A DNA stretch of 64,000 nt from Wenyingzhuangia sp. 2_MG-2023 (GTDB taxonomy: Bacteria; Bacteroidota; Bacteroidia; Flavobacteriales; Flavobacteriaceae): contig NZ_JAUOSB010000004.1 in NCBI RefSeq assembly GCF_030548295.1, positions 1 through 64,000 of the forward strand, in the 5' to 3' direction. Shown in pieces: positions 1-8,011 of the stretch. The notes beneath the pieces are model-generated. The model was not told where the DNA came from and searched no databases. It saw only the letters and a program-made list of their open reading frames with translations. A program made the position numbers and the translations under genes. Numbering within the stretch: the first letter of the stretch is position 1; every line of letters starts with the position of its first letter.

Positions 1-276
1 AGAGAGATATTCAACCTAAAAACAACCCTACAAATTGCTTATACAAAACTAGCGCATTGGTATAAACAAGTAGAAAAATCAGGGTTTAATCAATTTAAAT
101 CTATAGTAAATACAATTACTCTAAACTACAGATCAATCCTAAATTACTTTGTAAATAGAAGTACCAATGTTGCGGCTGAATCTTTCAATGCTAAAATTAA
201 AGCTTTTAGAGCGCAATTTAGAGGGGTTAGAAATCTAGAATTCTTCCTCTTTAGATTAACCAATATTTTTGCCTAA
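1..276 (+). CDS. ISAon1-family transposase, C-terminal part (5' end outside window)
   Basis: An open frame runs in from the left edge and stops with TAA at 274-276. The roughly 91 visible residues include an N-V-A-A-E-S-F-N-A-K-I-K motif followed by F-R-G-V-R-N and F-L-F-R-L. These resemble the C-terminal end of ISAon1/ISL3-type DDE transposases, common in Bacteroidota, where the glutamate of the AAESFNAK stretch is expected to be the last acidic catalytic residue. The element's right inverted repeat should lie just after the stop (about 277-310), but I cannot define it without the left end. The IS ends close to a tRNA-Glu gene. Family assignment is from recognition of this C-terminal motif only. 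Confidence 0.8.
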   Translation, partial: REIFNLKTTLQIAYTKLAHWYKQVEKSGFNQFKSIVNTITLNYRSILNYFVNRSTNVAAESFNAKIKAFRAQFRGVRNLEFFLFRLTNIFA

Positions 277-404
277 ACACAACAACTTGTCTTGATCCCT
301 CAAAGCTTCTAAAAAGATTTTTATTATTCAGAAGCACTCATAATAATTGGTTAAAATATAATTTTCGAGATTGATTTTTATTTGTAATAAATATAAAAAA
401 CGCG

Positions 405-436
405 AAAAAAGCCTTACTGATTATCAGTAAGGCTTT
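405..436 (-). terminator. Rho-independent terminator of the rpsT/tRNA-Glu unit
   Basis: A 13-bp perfect stem (AAAGCCTTACTGA pairing with TCAGTAAGGCTTT) with a 3-nt TTA loop is followed, on the minus strand, by a run of six T. It lies just 3' of the first tRNA-Glu and would end minus-strand transcripts coming from the tRNA genes and rpsT. Confidence 0.85.
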
Positions 437-437
437 G

Positions 438-509
438 TAGTCCGTAGGGGAATCGAACCCCTGTTACATGGATGAAAACCATGCGTCCTAACCCCTAGAC
501 GAACGGACC
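438..509 (-). tRNA. tRNA-Glu (UUC), copy 1
   Basis: On the minus strand a 72-nt cloverleaf can be folded. The acceptor starts GGTCCGT and pairs with ACGGACT (G1-T72 wobble), the anticodon stem CATGG/CCATG encloses the loop TTTTCAT with anticodon TTC, and the T arm is AGGGG-TTCGATT-CCCCT. CCA is not encoded. The sequence is identical to the copy at 808-879 on the other side of rpsT. Confidence 0.95.
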
Positions 510-522
510 AAAATTTCGTTTC

Positions 523-774
523 TTATAAAGAAGCTACGTGCTTTGTCAATTTAGACTGTAAGTTAGCTGCTTTATTCTTATGAATAATATTGTTCTTAGC
601 TAACTTTTGCAACATTGCAACAACTTTAGGCAATTGCCCTTCAGCCTCTGCTTTTTCTGTCATGTTACGTAAAGCTCTAACAGCGTTTCTAGTTGTCTTG
701 TGCTGGTACTTATTTCTTACCTGCTTAGCGCTGTTACTTCTTATTCTCTTTAATGCTGACTTGTGATTTGCCAT
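523..774 (-). CDS. rpsT: 30S ribosomal protein S20
   Basis: An 83-residue, very basic protein beginning MANHKSALKRIRSN, the hallmark start of S20. S20 is a primary binding protein that contacts helices of 16S rRNA in the small subunit. Length is typical for the family. The gene lies between two identical tRNA-Glu genes on the same strand, with 13 bp to the downstream copy and 33 bp to the upstream copy, so the three probably form one transcript ending at the hairpin at 405-436. Confidence 0.97.
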   Translation of the reverse strand: MANHKSALKRIRSNSAKQVRNKYQHKTTRNAVRALRNMTEKAEAEGQLPKVVAMLQKLAKNNIIHKNKAANLQSKLTKHVASL

Positions 775-807
775 CTTATTCTATGTGTTATCTTATTCAA
801 AAAATTG

Positions 808-879
808 TAGTCCGTAGGGGAATCGAACCCCTGTTACATGGATGAAAACCATGCGTCCTAACCCCTAGACGAACGGACC
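808..879 (-). tRNA. tRNA-Glu (UUC), copy 2
   Basis: Same 72-nt cloverleaf as 438-509, base for base, with anticodon TTC and no encoded CCA. Short flanks are also shared (TTGTAG on one side, ACCAAAAT on the other), which points to a recent duplication or gene conversion. Confidence 0.95.
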
Positions 880-987
880 AAAATCACTAATTAAAAAAGC
901 GCTCTGCTTTTTGCTTTAGCGGTTGCAAATATACACACGTTTTGTAATACTGCAAACTTTTTTTCAAAAAAAATCAAACTTTTTTTA

Positions 988-2466
988 TCAATACGCTTTT
1001 GCAAACAAAACACGTTTGTGTGAAGGTTCTCCAGAAAACACACATTCCCCCTCTTCCTCTTCAAAATCTAAGGGAATGCAACGAATGGTTGCCTTGGTTA
1101 TTTCTTTTATTTGATCTTCTGTTTCTTCCGTCCCATCCCAATGAGCCGCTACAAAACCACCTTTGTTTTCTATCGCTTCTTTAAACTCCTCAAAAGTATC
1201 TACATATGTAGTGTGTTCTTTTCTGTAATCCAAAGCTTTGTTTAACAAATTCTCTTGGATTTCTACTAGTAATTTTTCAATCACCTCCACAGCCTCTTCT
1301 TGCTGGTAACTTTGCTTAACCAAAGTATCTCTACGTGCAATTTCTAAAGTACCATTCTCCAAGTCACGGGCTCCAATAGCAACTCTTACAGGTACTCCTT
1401 TCATTTCATATTCCGCAAATTTCCATCCTGGCTTGTACGTGTCTCTATCGTCAAATTTCACAGAAATCCCTTTTGTTTTTAATTGACTCACAATCTCATT
1501 TACTTTTTTTGAAATTGCATCCAACTGTTCTTGTCCTTTGTATATGGGAACAATCGCCACTTGAATTGGAGCCAATTTTGGAGGTAATACCAAACCATAA
1601 TCATCGGAATGTGTCATGATCAATCCACCAATCAAACGAGTAGAAACTCCCCATGAAGTAGACCAAACATGTTCTTGTTTCCCTTCTTTTGACGTATATT
1701 TCACATCAAACGCTTTGGCAAAATTCTGTCCTAAAAAGTGAGAGGTTCCCGCTTGCAATGCTTTTCCATCTTGCATTAACGCTTCTATAGTATAGGTATC
1801 ATCTGCACCAGCAAAACGTTCACTTTCAGACTTCACTCCTTTAACTACGGGCATTGCCATAAAGCTCTCTGCAAACTCAGCATAAATTTGCTGCATTTGC
1901 AAAGTCTCATCAATAGCCTCCTGCTTGGTTGCATGTGCTGTATGACCTTCTTGCCATAAAAACTCAGCAGTTCTTAAAAACAATCGTGTTCTCATCTCCC
2001 AACGCACTACATTTGCCCATTGGTTTATTTTGATAGGCAAATCACGATACGATTGCACCCAACCTCTATACGTATTCCATATGATAGCTTCACTAGTAGG
2101 TCTTACTACCAATTCTTCTTCTAATTTTGCATTAGGGTCTACAATTAATTTCCCCGGATTGTCTGGATCTGTTTTTAATCTATAATGCGTTACTACAGCA
2201 CATTCTTTCGCAAATCCTTCGGCATTTTTCTCCTCTGCTTCAAACAAACTTTTAGGAACAAATAAAGGAAAATATGCATTTTCATGACCTGTTTCTTTAA
2301 ACATTCTATCCAATTCATTTTGCATTTTTTCCCAAATAGCATACCCATAAGGTTTGATGACCATACATCCTCTAACTGCTGAATTCTCAGCCAAATCGGC
2401 CTTTACCACCAATTCGTTATACCATTTTGAATAATCAGCACTTCTACTCGTTAATTTTGCTCCCAT
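988..2466 (-). CDS. proS: Proline-tRNA ligase (class II, archaeal/eukaryotic-like short form)
   Basis: A 492-residue class II aminoacyl-tRNA synthetase that charges tRNA-Pro. The N-terminal part contains the motif 2 region ([29 protein letters not shown]) and a proline-binding T-S-H-F-L-G-Q segment. The anticodon-binding domain starts near residue 300 ([12 protein letters not shown]). The C-terminal end ([18 protein letters not shown]) is characteristic of the ProS type 3 enzyme, which lacks the internal editing domain of the E. coli type. The start ATG at 2464-2466 gives the usual [17 protein letters not shown] start. It is transcribed toward the tRNA-Glu/rpsT group. Confidence 0.97.
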   Translation of the reverse strand: MGAKLTSRSADYSKWYNELVVKADLAENSAVRGCMVIKPYGYAIWEKMQNELDRMFKETGHENAYFPLFVPKSLFEAEEKNAEGFAKECAVVTHYRLKTDPDNPGKLIVDPNAKLEEELVVRPTSEAIIWNTYRGWVQSYRDLPIKINQWANVVRWEMRTRLFLRTAEFLWQEGHTAHATKQEAIDETLQMQQIYAEFAESFMAMPVVKGVKSESERFAGADDTYTIEALMQDGKALQAGTSHFLGQNFAKAFDVKYTSKEGKQEHVWSTSWGVSTRLIGGLIMTHSDDYGLVLPPKLAPIQVAIVPIYKGQEQLDAISKKVNEIVSQLKTKGISVKFDDRDTYKPGWKFAEYEMKGVPVRVAIGARDLENGTLEIARRDTLVKQSYQQEEAVEVIEKLLVEIQENLLNKALDYRKEHTTYVDTFEEFKEAIENKGGFVAAHWDGTEETEDQIKEITKATIRCIPLDFEEEEGECVFSGEPSHKRVLFAKAY

Positions 2467-2578
2467 ATGTATTTTTTTGGCACAGAAATTGTAATTTTAC
2501 TATATATAGTTTGGATCCTATGTCCAGCTGGCAAAACTACTATTTTTTGCATTGTTCAACAATAAAATAAAAAGTATT

Positions 2579-3385
2579 ATGAATATCTATAAAGTATTTT
2601 CTCTGCCTTGGACAAAATTTATTGTACTAGGAATCATCAGTTTCACCTATAGTTCTTGTACCTTTTACCAAAATTATCCGTACTACGACGGTATCTACGA
2701 AACTAAGAAGCATGTACCCAATACGGTTTTTAGTGATGAAATGAAAAAAGTAAATGGTTTGGATCCTATTTTGTCTGACCCTTCACTTTTGACACCAAAC
2801 AGCATAAACCCCCAAGAGGTTTACTCATCAAGAGAAATACCTCAAGAAGTTAATATATACGTACAGCCGAACAGCAATTACGACAATTCTGGATGGAACG
2901 ATCCTTTTTGGTGGAATGATTACCGTTGGAATCGTTATTACTGGAACAATAATAGTTACTACGGATACAACAACTGGAACTGGAACTTGGGGTTTGGATA
3001 CAACTACAATCCCTACTGGGGAAGCCCTTATTATTACGGATCTATGAATCCTTATTATTACCAAAACTACCAATACCCTAACACCAATTACAGAAATAGG
3101 ACACAAACAAAAAGAGACAATACCAATCGCTATAGAAGCAGTTACTCTAATCAACAATATTCAACTCCGAGCAGCTCTACTACTTCACAAAAAAATAGTA
3201 GCTACTACAGAAGAAGTTCTAGCAATACAAACAACAACACCTACACACCTTCTACAAGAAGCTCTAGGAGTAACAACAGCAATTCTTCTAACTACTACAG
3301 CCCTAGCAGTTCATCAAGTAGTGGTAGCAGTAGTAGCTCTAGTTCAAGTTCCAAAAGAACCAATTCTAACAGCTACCGAAGATAA
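2579..3385 (+). CDS. Low-complexity Tyr/Asn/Ser-rich lipoprotein, unknown function
   Basis: I place the start at ATG 2579 rather than the TTG at 2552, because this gives a standard lipoprotein signal ending in the lipobox FTYSSC with Cys27 as lipidation site. The mature protein is about 240 residues. A middle region (about 100-165) is dense in W, Y, N and G, and the last 80 residues are almost only S, N, T, Y and R, ending in a poly-Ser run. Similar tail-rich lipoproteins occur beside FadL-like porins in Flavobacteria. The gap to the porin gene is only 17 bp, so the two are probably co-transcribed. I recognise no domain and give no function. Confidence 0.75.
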   Translation: MNIYKVFSLPWTKFIVLGIISFTYSSCTFYQNYPYYDGIYETKKHVPNTVFSDEMKKVNGLDPILSDPSLLTPNSINPQEVYSSREIPQEVNIYVQPNSNYDNSGWNDPFWWNDYRWNRYYWNNNSYYGYNNWNWNLGFGYNYNPYWGSPYYYGSMNPYYYQNYQYPNTNYRNRTQTKRDNTNRYRSSYSNQQYSTPSSSTTSQKNSSYYRRSSSNTNNNTYTPSTRSSRSNNSNSSNYYSPSSSSSSGSSSSSSSSSKRTNSNSYRR

Positions 3386-3402
3386 TTTTAAAAAAAGACA
3401 TC

Positions 3403-4788
3403 ATGAAAAAAACCTTTTATATCGCTTTGACAATTGCCTTATCTAGCATTGTCTCTAAAGCACAGAGTTTGAATTACACTGATTTAGGAGTGTTGTTTTC
3501 ATCTGAAGAAAACTTGGGAACTGCCAGATTTTCTGGACTTAACGGAGCCATGGGAGCTGTTGGTGGTGATTTGAGTGCCATCAATGTCAATCCAGCTGGA
3601 GCGGCAATTTTTAATCATGGTGAGTTTGCGCTTACCTTTGGTGTAAACAATTACAAAAACACCAGTGACTATTACAACACGACTACAACTAATACTTCTA
3701 GCGATTTTAATCTAGAACAAATTGGAGGTGTTTTTATCTTAAAGAATTACGCTTACAACAGTGGGTGGAATAAAATAGGACTTTCTGTAAACTATCAGAA
3801 AACAAATCACTTTCAAAAAAGAGATTTGTACAGAGGTAACAGTGGATATGCTGACTTCTACATACACCCCAACGACGAGGAAAACGAGTACAACAACGCA
3901 CAAAGTCAACGTTTTTACAATGATTATGAAGGAGATCTTTCTAAACTTAGTTTTGTACTAGCAGGACAATTTGAAAACAATTTAAACCTTGGATTTGCAT
4001 TAAATTTTCATAGTCTAGACTTTTATCAATCTACTGAATTGAATGAAATCAACGAAGATGATTCCGCTCCAAGCAATGTTCTAGACGTATTGTTTGAAGA
4101 AAACAACTCTCAACAATCAGATGGAATTTCTGTTGGTGCAGGAGTTATTTACAAACCCATACATGAATTGCGATTAGGATTGGCTGTTGAATCTCCAACT
4201 TGGTACTATACAATTACAGAAGATTATAATTCTCTTACCCGATTTGCAAGCATCCCTACTAAGAATATAAATGCTGCTAATTTGAGTCCTGAAAGTTCTT
4301 ATTTTGAATACAAACTTAGAACTCCAAGTAAAGTTACAGCAAGTATTGCTTACGTTTTTGGCAAACTTGGGTTTGTGAATATTGATTACACTTATAAAAG
4401 CTATACAGCTTTAGATCTTTATGGTGAAACCGATTTTAGAGAAGACAATTCCTATTTTATGGATGTGCTACAAAATACAAATAATGTAAACATCGGAAGT
4501 GAATTTAGATTGGGAAAAATGTATTTGAGAGGAGGTTTTGGTTATCAACAAAGTCCATTTAAAGACAATGTAGACCCTAGAAACATTGATGTGGTAAAAA
4601 TTGGTGAAAAATACTCCGGATCTTTTGGAACAGGAATACGTTTTGGAAATTCTAAACTAGATATTGCTTACAACAAAACGAAACAAACCAATGAGTACGA
4701 TTTTAACGACCGAGAAAGCACCGTAAATCCTGCTAAAATCAAAAATAACAATTCTAGACTAGCACTTACCTATACTTATATATTTTAG
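3403..4788 (+). CDS. FadL/OmpP1-type outer membrane transport protein
   Basis: A 461-residue protein with a Sec signal peptide (MKKTFYIALTIALSSIVSKAQ) and a predicted beta barrel. Early in the mature part is the family region ARFSGLNGAMGAVGGDLSAINVNPAGAA, matching the N-terminal plug region of OmpP1/FadL/TodX proteins. The sequence ends LALTYTYIF, with the terminal phenylalanine expected for an outer membrane barrel. The family takes up long-chain fatty acids or other hydrophobic compounds; the substrate here is unknown. It probably shares a transcript with the lipoprotein upstream. Confidence 0.85.
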   Translation: MKKTFYIALTIALSSIVSKAQSLNYTDLGVLFSSEENLGTARFSGLNGAMGAVGGDLSAINVNPAGAAIFNHGEFALTFGVNNYKNTSDYYNTTTTNTSSDFNLEQIGGVFILKNYAYNSGWNKIGLSVNYQKTNHFQKRDLYRGNSGYADFYIHPNDEENEYNNAQSQRFYNDYEGDLSKLSFVLAGQFENNLNLGFALNFHSLDFYQSTELNEINEDDSAPSNVLDVLFEENNSQQSDGISVGAGVIYKPIHELRLGLAVESPTWYYTITEDYNSLTRFASIPTKNINAANLSPESSYFEYKLRTPSKVTASIAYVFGKLGFVNIDYTYKSYTALDLYGETDFREDNSYFMDVLQNTNNVNIGSEFRLGKMYLRGGFGYQQSPFKDNVDPRNIDVVKIGEKYSGSFGTGIRFGNSKLDIAYNKTKQTNEYDFNDRESTVNPAKIKNNNSRLALTYTYIF

Positions 4789-4855
4789 GTTTATTTAGAG
4801 CAATTATCACCTCAGCCCTTTCTCAAATTCACAAGGAATTTAAATTTAAATAAAC

Positions 4856-4863
4856 TACTTTTG
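4856..4863 (+). promoter_or_regulatory. Putative -7 promoter element for the nifU-ubiE-porT unit
   Basis: TACTTTTG fits the Bacteroidota -7 consensus TAnnTTTG and sits 16 bp before the NifU-like gene start. I see no clear -33 TTTG at the ideal distance, so the call rests on one box. Confidence 0.5.
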
Positions 4864-4879
4864 TACAAATTTTTCAGAA

Positions 4880-5773
4880 ATGAGTACACACAACATCACT
4901 ATAGCAGGTACAAACAATACATCTATTGTTAAGTTTGTCAGCAATCAACAAGTTACCAACGGAGGAAGTTATCAATTTAATAATATAGATGAAGCTAAAG
5001 AATCACCTATATCACAACAGTTGTTCAAACTTCCATTTGTAAGCAAGGTATTTATTAGTGCAAATTTTATTGCTATTGAAAAATACGATATTGTAGAATG
5101 GAGTGACATTCAGAACGACATTAGAGAACTGATTGAAATCTACTTGAACGAAGGAAACACCATTGTTACTGACAAAGCAGAGACAAGAAAAGTTGCTGTT
5201 GAAATCTATGCAGAAAGCACTCCCAACCCCATGGTGATGAAATTTGGTTGTAACAAAATGTTAACTCCAGATGATCATGAATACAAATCTTCGTCAGAAA
5301 CTAAAAACTCTCCTTTAGCTCAAGTTTTGTTTGAGTTTCCGTTTGTAAAAGAAGTTTATATTTCAGAAAATTATGTTTCTATTACTAAGAATGAATTGAT
5401 TGAGTGGGGAGAAATCAACTTGCAATTAAGAACTTTTTTAAGAGAATACATTCAGTCAGGAAAATTAATTATTGACACGACTATAGAAAAACCTAAAGTA
5501 GAAATTGAAACCACTCCTATTGAAAACCTAGAAGGAACTCCTTTAGAAATTGCAAATATTCTAGAAGAATACGTAAAACCTGCAGTTGCTAATGATGGAG
5601 GAAATATTGTTTTTCAATCTTATGATGCAACAACACAAGATGTACATGTAATTCTACAGGGAGCTTGTAGCGGATGCCCTTCTTCTACCATGACTTTGAA
5701 AAATGGAATTGAAACCATGTTGAAAGAAATGTTACCCAACAAAATAAACAATGTAATTGCCGTAAACGGATAA
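4880..5773 (+). CDS. NifU-like Fe-S cluster scaffold with two Nfu N-terminal domains
   Basis: A 297-residue protein with two successive Nfu_N-like repeats (about residues 4-100 and 108-200; both contain a PISQQLFKLPFVSKVFIS-like or PLAQVLFEFPFVKEVYIS-like segment). A C-terminal NifU domain (about 220-297) carries the cluster-binding motif G-A-C-S-G-C with Cys263 and Cys266. Such proteins assemble or carry Fe-S clusters for delivery to apo-enzymes. Only 15 bp separates it from ubiE, so it begins an apparent operon with ubiE and porT. Confidence 0.93.
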   Translation: MSTHNITIAGTNNTSIVKFVSNQQVTNGGSYQFNNIDEAKESPISQQLFKLPFVSKVFISANFIAIEKYDIVEWSDIQNDIRELIEIYLNEGNTIVTDKAETRKVAVEIYAESTPNPMVMKFGCNKMLTPDDHEYKSSSETKNSPLAQVLFEFPFVKEVYISENYVSITKNELIEWGEINLQLRTFLREYIQSGKLIIDTTIEKPKVEIETTPIENLEGTPLEIANILEEYVKPAVANDGGNIVFQSYDATTQDVHVILQGACSGCPSSTMTLKNGIETMLKEMLPNKINNVIAVNG

Positions 5774-5788
5774 TCTAAGTCAACGCTC

Positions 5789-6523
5789 ATGTCTAAAATT
5801 ATAAAACCCTACAAAGATTCTGATGCTACTAAAAAAACACAAGTAGCCAATATGTTTGATACCATTTCTGGAAACTACGACGGACTTAACAGAGTCATTA
5901 CTTTTGGTATTGATGTAAAATGGAGAAAAAAAGTTGTTGAAATTGTAAAAGCTACCGAACCTAAAAAAATCTTAGATATTGCAACAGGAACTGGTGATCT
6001 TGCTATTATGCTAAGCAATTCCATCTCAACAGCCAAAATTATAGGCCTTGATATTTCTGCCGGAATGTTAGAAGTAGGAAACGAAAAAATAAAAACATTA
6101 GGACTTAGTAACAGTATAGAAATGGTACTGGGAGATTCTGAAAAAATTCCATACGAAGACAACTATTTTGATGCAATTACCGTTTCTTATGGGGTTCGTA
6201 ATTTTGAAGATTTGAACAAAGGATTGCAGGAAATACATAGGGTTTTAAAACCAGGAGGTACTTTTGTAGTCTTAGAAACTTCGGTTCCTACTAAGTTTCC
6301 CTTCAAGCAAGGATATCAATTTCATAGTAAGGTAATCCTTCCATTTGTGGGTAGACTTTTTTCAAAAGACAAAACAGCATACAGATATCTTTCAGAATCT
6401 GCAAATTCATTTCCCTACGGAGAACAGTTTAATTTAATATTAAATTCGGCAGGTTTTATAAACGTTAAAGATTTTATTGTTACATTTGGAGTATCAACAA
6501 TCTATAAAGCAAACAAACAATGA
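5789..6523 (+). CDS. ubiE: Demethylmenaquinone methyltransferase
   Basis: A 244-residue class I SAM methyltransferase of the UbiE/MenG family. It contains the family signatures YDGLNRVITFGIDVKWRKK near the N terminus, the SAM-binding loop DIATGTGDLA, and YGVRNFEDLNKGLQEIHRVLKPGG. The reaction is the last step of menaquinone synthesis, methylation of demethylmenaquinone; menaquinone is the usual respiratory quinone of Flavobacteriaceae. Its stop overlaps the porT start by 4 bp (ATGA), showing tight translational coupling. Confidence 0.96.
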   Translation: MSKIIKPYKDSDATKKTQVANMFDTISGNYDGLNRVITFGIDVKWRKKVVEIVKATEPKKILDIATGTGDLAIMLSNSISTAKIIGLDISAGMLEVGNEKIKTLGLSNSIEMVLGDSEKIPYEDNYFDAITVSYGVRNFEDLNKGLQEIHRVLKPGGTFVVLETSVPTKFPFKQGYQFHSKVILPFVGRLFSKDKTAYRYLSESANSFPYGEQFNLILNSAGFINVKDFIVTFGVSTIYKANKQ

Positions 6524-7179
6524 CCCCTAAAATTGTTATATTTTTCTTATTACTTTGTACATTTTCTTTCGCACAGGAAGAAAAGATAAGTAGACTACAG
6601 CATTTTGACAAAAGTAAAATCCGTTATGGATTCTATCTTGGACTGCATCAAAAAGGTTATTCTGTTGAATCTGACGATCCTGTTTCTGTTACAGTAGGTA
6701 GTGGATTTCAACTAGGGGTAATTGCAGATTACAGTCTCACACAAAATATTAGTATATTTTTAGAACCAGGTATTATGAGTTCTAGCAACGTACTGTCTTT
6801 TGGGGGGAGAAGCTTCGACTTGAACGCAACCTATTTTCGTTTCCCTGTATCCTTGAAATTAACTACTGATAGAATCAATAATTTTAGAGTTTTTGCTACA
6901 GGTGGATTGTCAATGAATTATAATTTTAATACTGAAGACAATAACAATAATAATGGGGCTGATCCTTATGATTTTAGTTTGAAAACAACGACAGTAGCTG
7001 CAGAAATCTCTATGGGTTTCAATATTTACCTTCCTTACTTCAAATTAACACCATCTCTAAAAGGGATTTATGGTGTAAACAGTGAGTTTTCAGGTGAAAA
7101 TATGGGGTCAATAGCAAGAACAAATGCTCCTTACAAATTGAACTCTAGAGCTATTATGTTTAGCTTAATTTTTCAATAA
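6520..7179 (+). CDS. porT: PorT family outer membrane protein (T9SS component)
   Basis: A 219-residue protein with a signal peptide (MTPKIVIFFLLLCTFSFAQ) and a predicted 8-stranded barrel (outer-membrane beta-barrel domain), ending in FSLIFQ. The position directly after ubiE is the conserved place of porT/sprT in Flavobacteria, where it is needed for type IX secretion. Two proteins in this window carry T9SS sorting domains, consistent with a working system. The 3' end overlaps the convergent SpoU gene by 20 bp. The family has many non-T9SS members, so the specific role rests on neighbourhood. Confidence 0.82.
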   Translation: MTPKIVIFFLLLCTFSFAQEEKISRLQHFDKSKIRYGFYLGLHQKGYSVESDDPVSVTVGSGFQLGVIADYSLTQNISIFLEPGIMSSSNVLSFGGRSFDLNATYFRFPVSLKLTTDRINNFRVFATGGLSMNYNFNTEDNNNNNGADPYDFSLKTTTVAAEISMGFNIYLPYFKLTPSLKGIYGVNSEFSGENMGSIARTNAPYKLNSRAIMFSLIFQ

Positions 7180-7912
7180 AAATATTACGTCTAAATTCAT
7201 TCAATAAAATAGCCGTAGCAGTAGCTACATTTAGGCTTTCTGTTGCTTGAATTTCTCCATATCTTGGAATTGTCAATTTGTGGGTTACTATCTTCTTGAT
7301 ATCGTTACTGACTCCATTGGCTTCATTCCCCATGATTACAATTCCATCACTTGGCAATTTTGAATTGTAAACATTCTCCCCTTCCATATCTGCAATAAAC
7401 AATGGCTGTGATGTTTGTTCTATGTAAGACATCAAATCAACATATTTGATATTTACTCTTGTCAACGACCCCATCGTAGATTGCACTACCTTAGAATTGT
7501 AGCAATCAACTGTGTTTTTACTACAAATTATTTCTTTTACACCAAACCAATCACACAATCTGATAATTGTTCCTAAATTCCCTGGATCATTGATATCGTC
7601 TAACATTACTTTTAACCCCAATAGTTGATCAATTCTTGTTTCTTTAGGAATTTTAAAAAGTGCTAGTACTTTGTTTGGAGACTTTAATCCACTTATTTTT
7701 TTTAATTCTATCTCTGTAATTATTTCAGGATTGGACCCAAAATAACATTCTTTTACATCTTCAGTGCAAAAAAGAGAGTTCAACTCAAAGTCAGACTTCA
7801 AAAACTCATCTACAACTTTTATTCCTTCTACAACAAAAAGACTTTCTTTCAAACGATACTTTTTTTGTTGCAAACTCGTTATCAACTTGATTTGACTTTT
7901 AGATATAGACAT
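7160..7912 (-). CDS. SpoU/TrmH-family RNA 2'-O-methyltransferase
   Basis: I choose the ATG at 7912, giving MSISKSQIKLITSLQQKKYR, which matches family starts; an upstream ATG at 7957 would add 15 unlikely residues. The 250-residue protein has an N-terminal substrate-binding part (about 1-90, KYRLKESLFVVEGIKVVDE) and a SPOUT methyltransferase domain with the knot motifs LDDINDPGNLGTIIR, VIMGNEANGVS and IPRYGEIQATESLNVATATAILL. It would methylate ribose in rRNA or tRNA using SAM. The exact target is not clear from sequence. Confidence 0.92.
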   Translation of the reverse strand: MSISKSQIKLITSLQQKKYRLKESLFVVEGIKVVDEFLKSDFELNSLFCTEDVKECYFGSNPEIITEIELKKISGLKSPNKVLALFKIPKETRIDQLLGLKVMLDDINDPGNLGTIIRLCDWFGVKEIICSKNTVDCYNSKVVQSTMGSLTRVNIKYVDLMSYIEQTSQPLFIADMEGENVYNSKLPSDGIVIMGNEANGVSNDIKKIVTHKLTIPRYGEIQATESLNVATATAILLNEFRRNIFIEKLS

Positions 7913-8011
7913 ATTTTTATTTTTTGAAACACCAAATTTACTACTAAAATTCAACAAGCATTACTTAGTAACCTATTTAATGCTTATTTTTGATTTACAA
8001 ATTATTGATAT

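Noticed and set aside
2828-3157. Minus-strand frame of 109 codons rich in I and V
   Set aside because: It is the antisense shadow of the W/Y/N-rich lipoprotein; its Ile/Val composition mirrors that coding strand's repeats, and it has no family match or start context.
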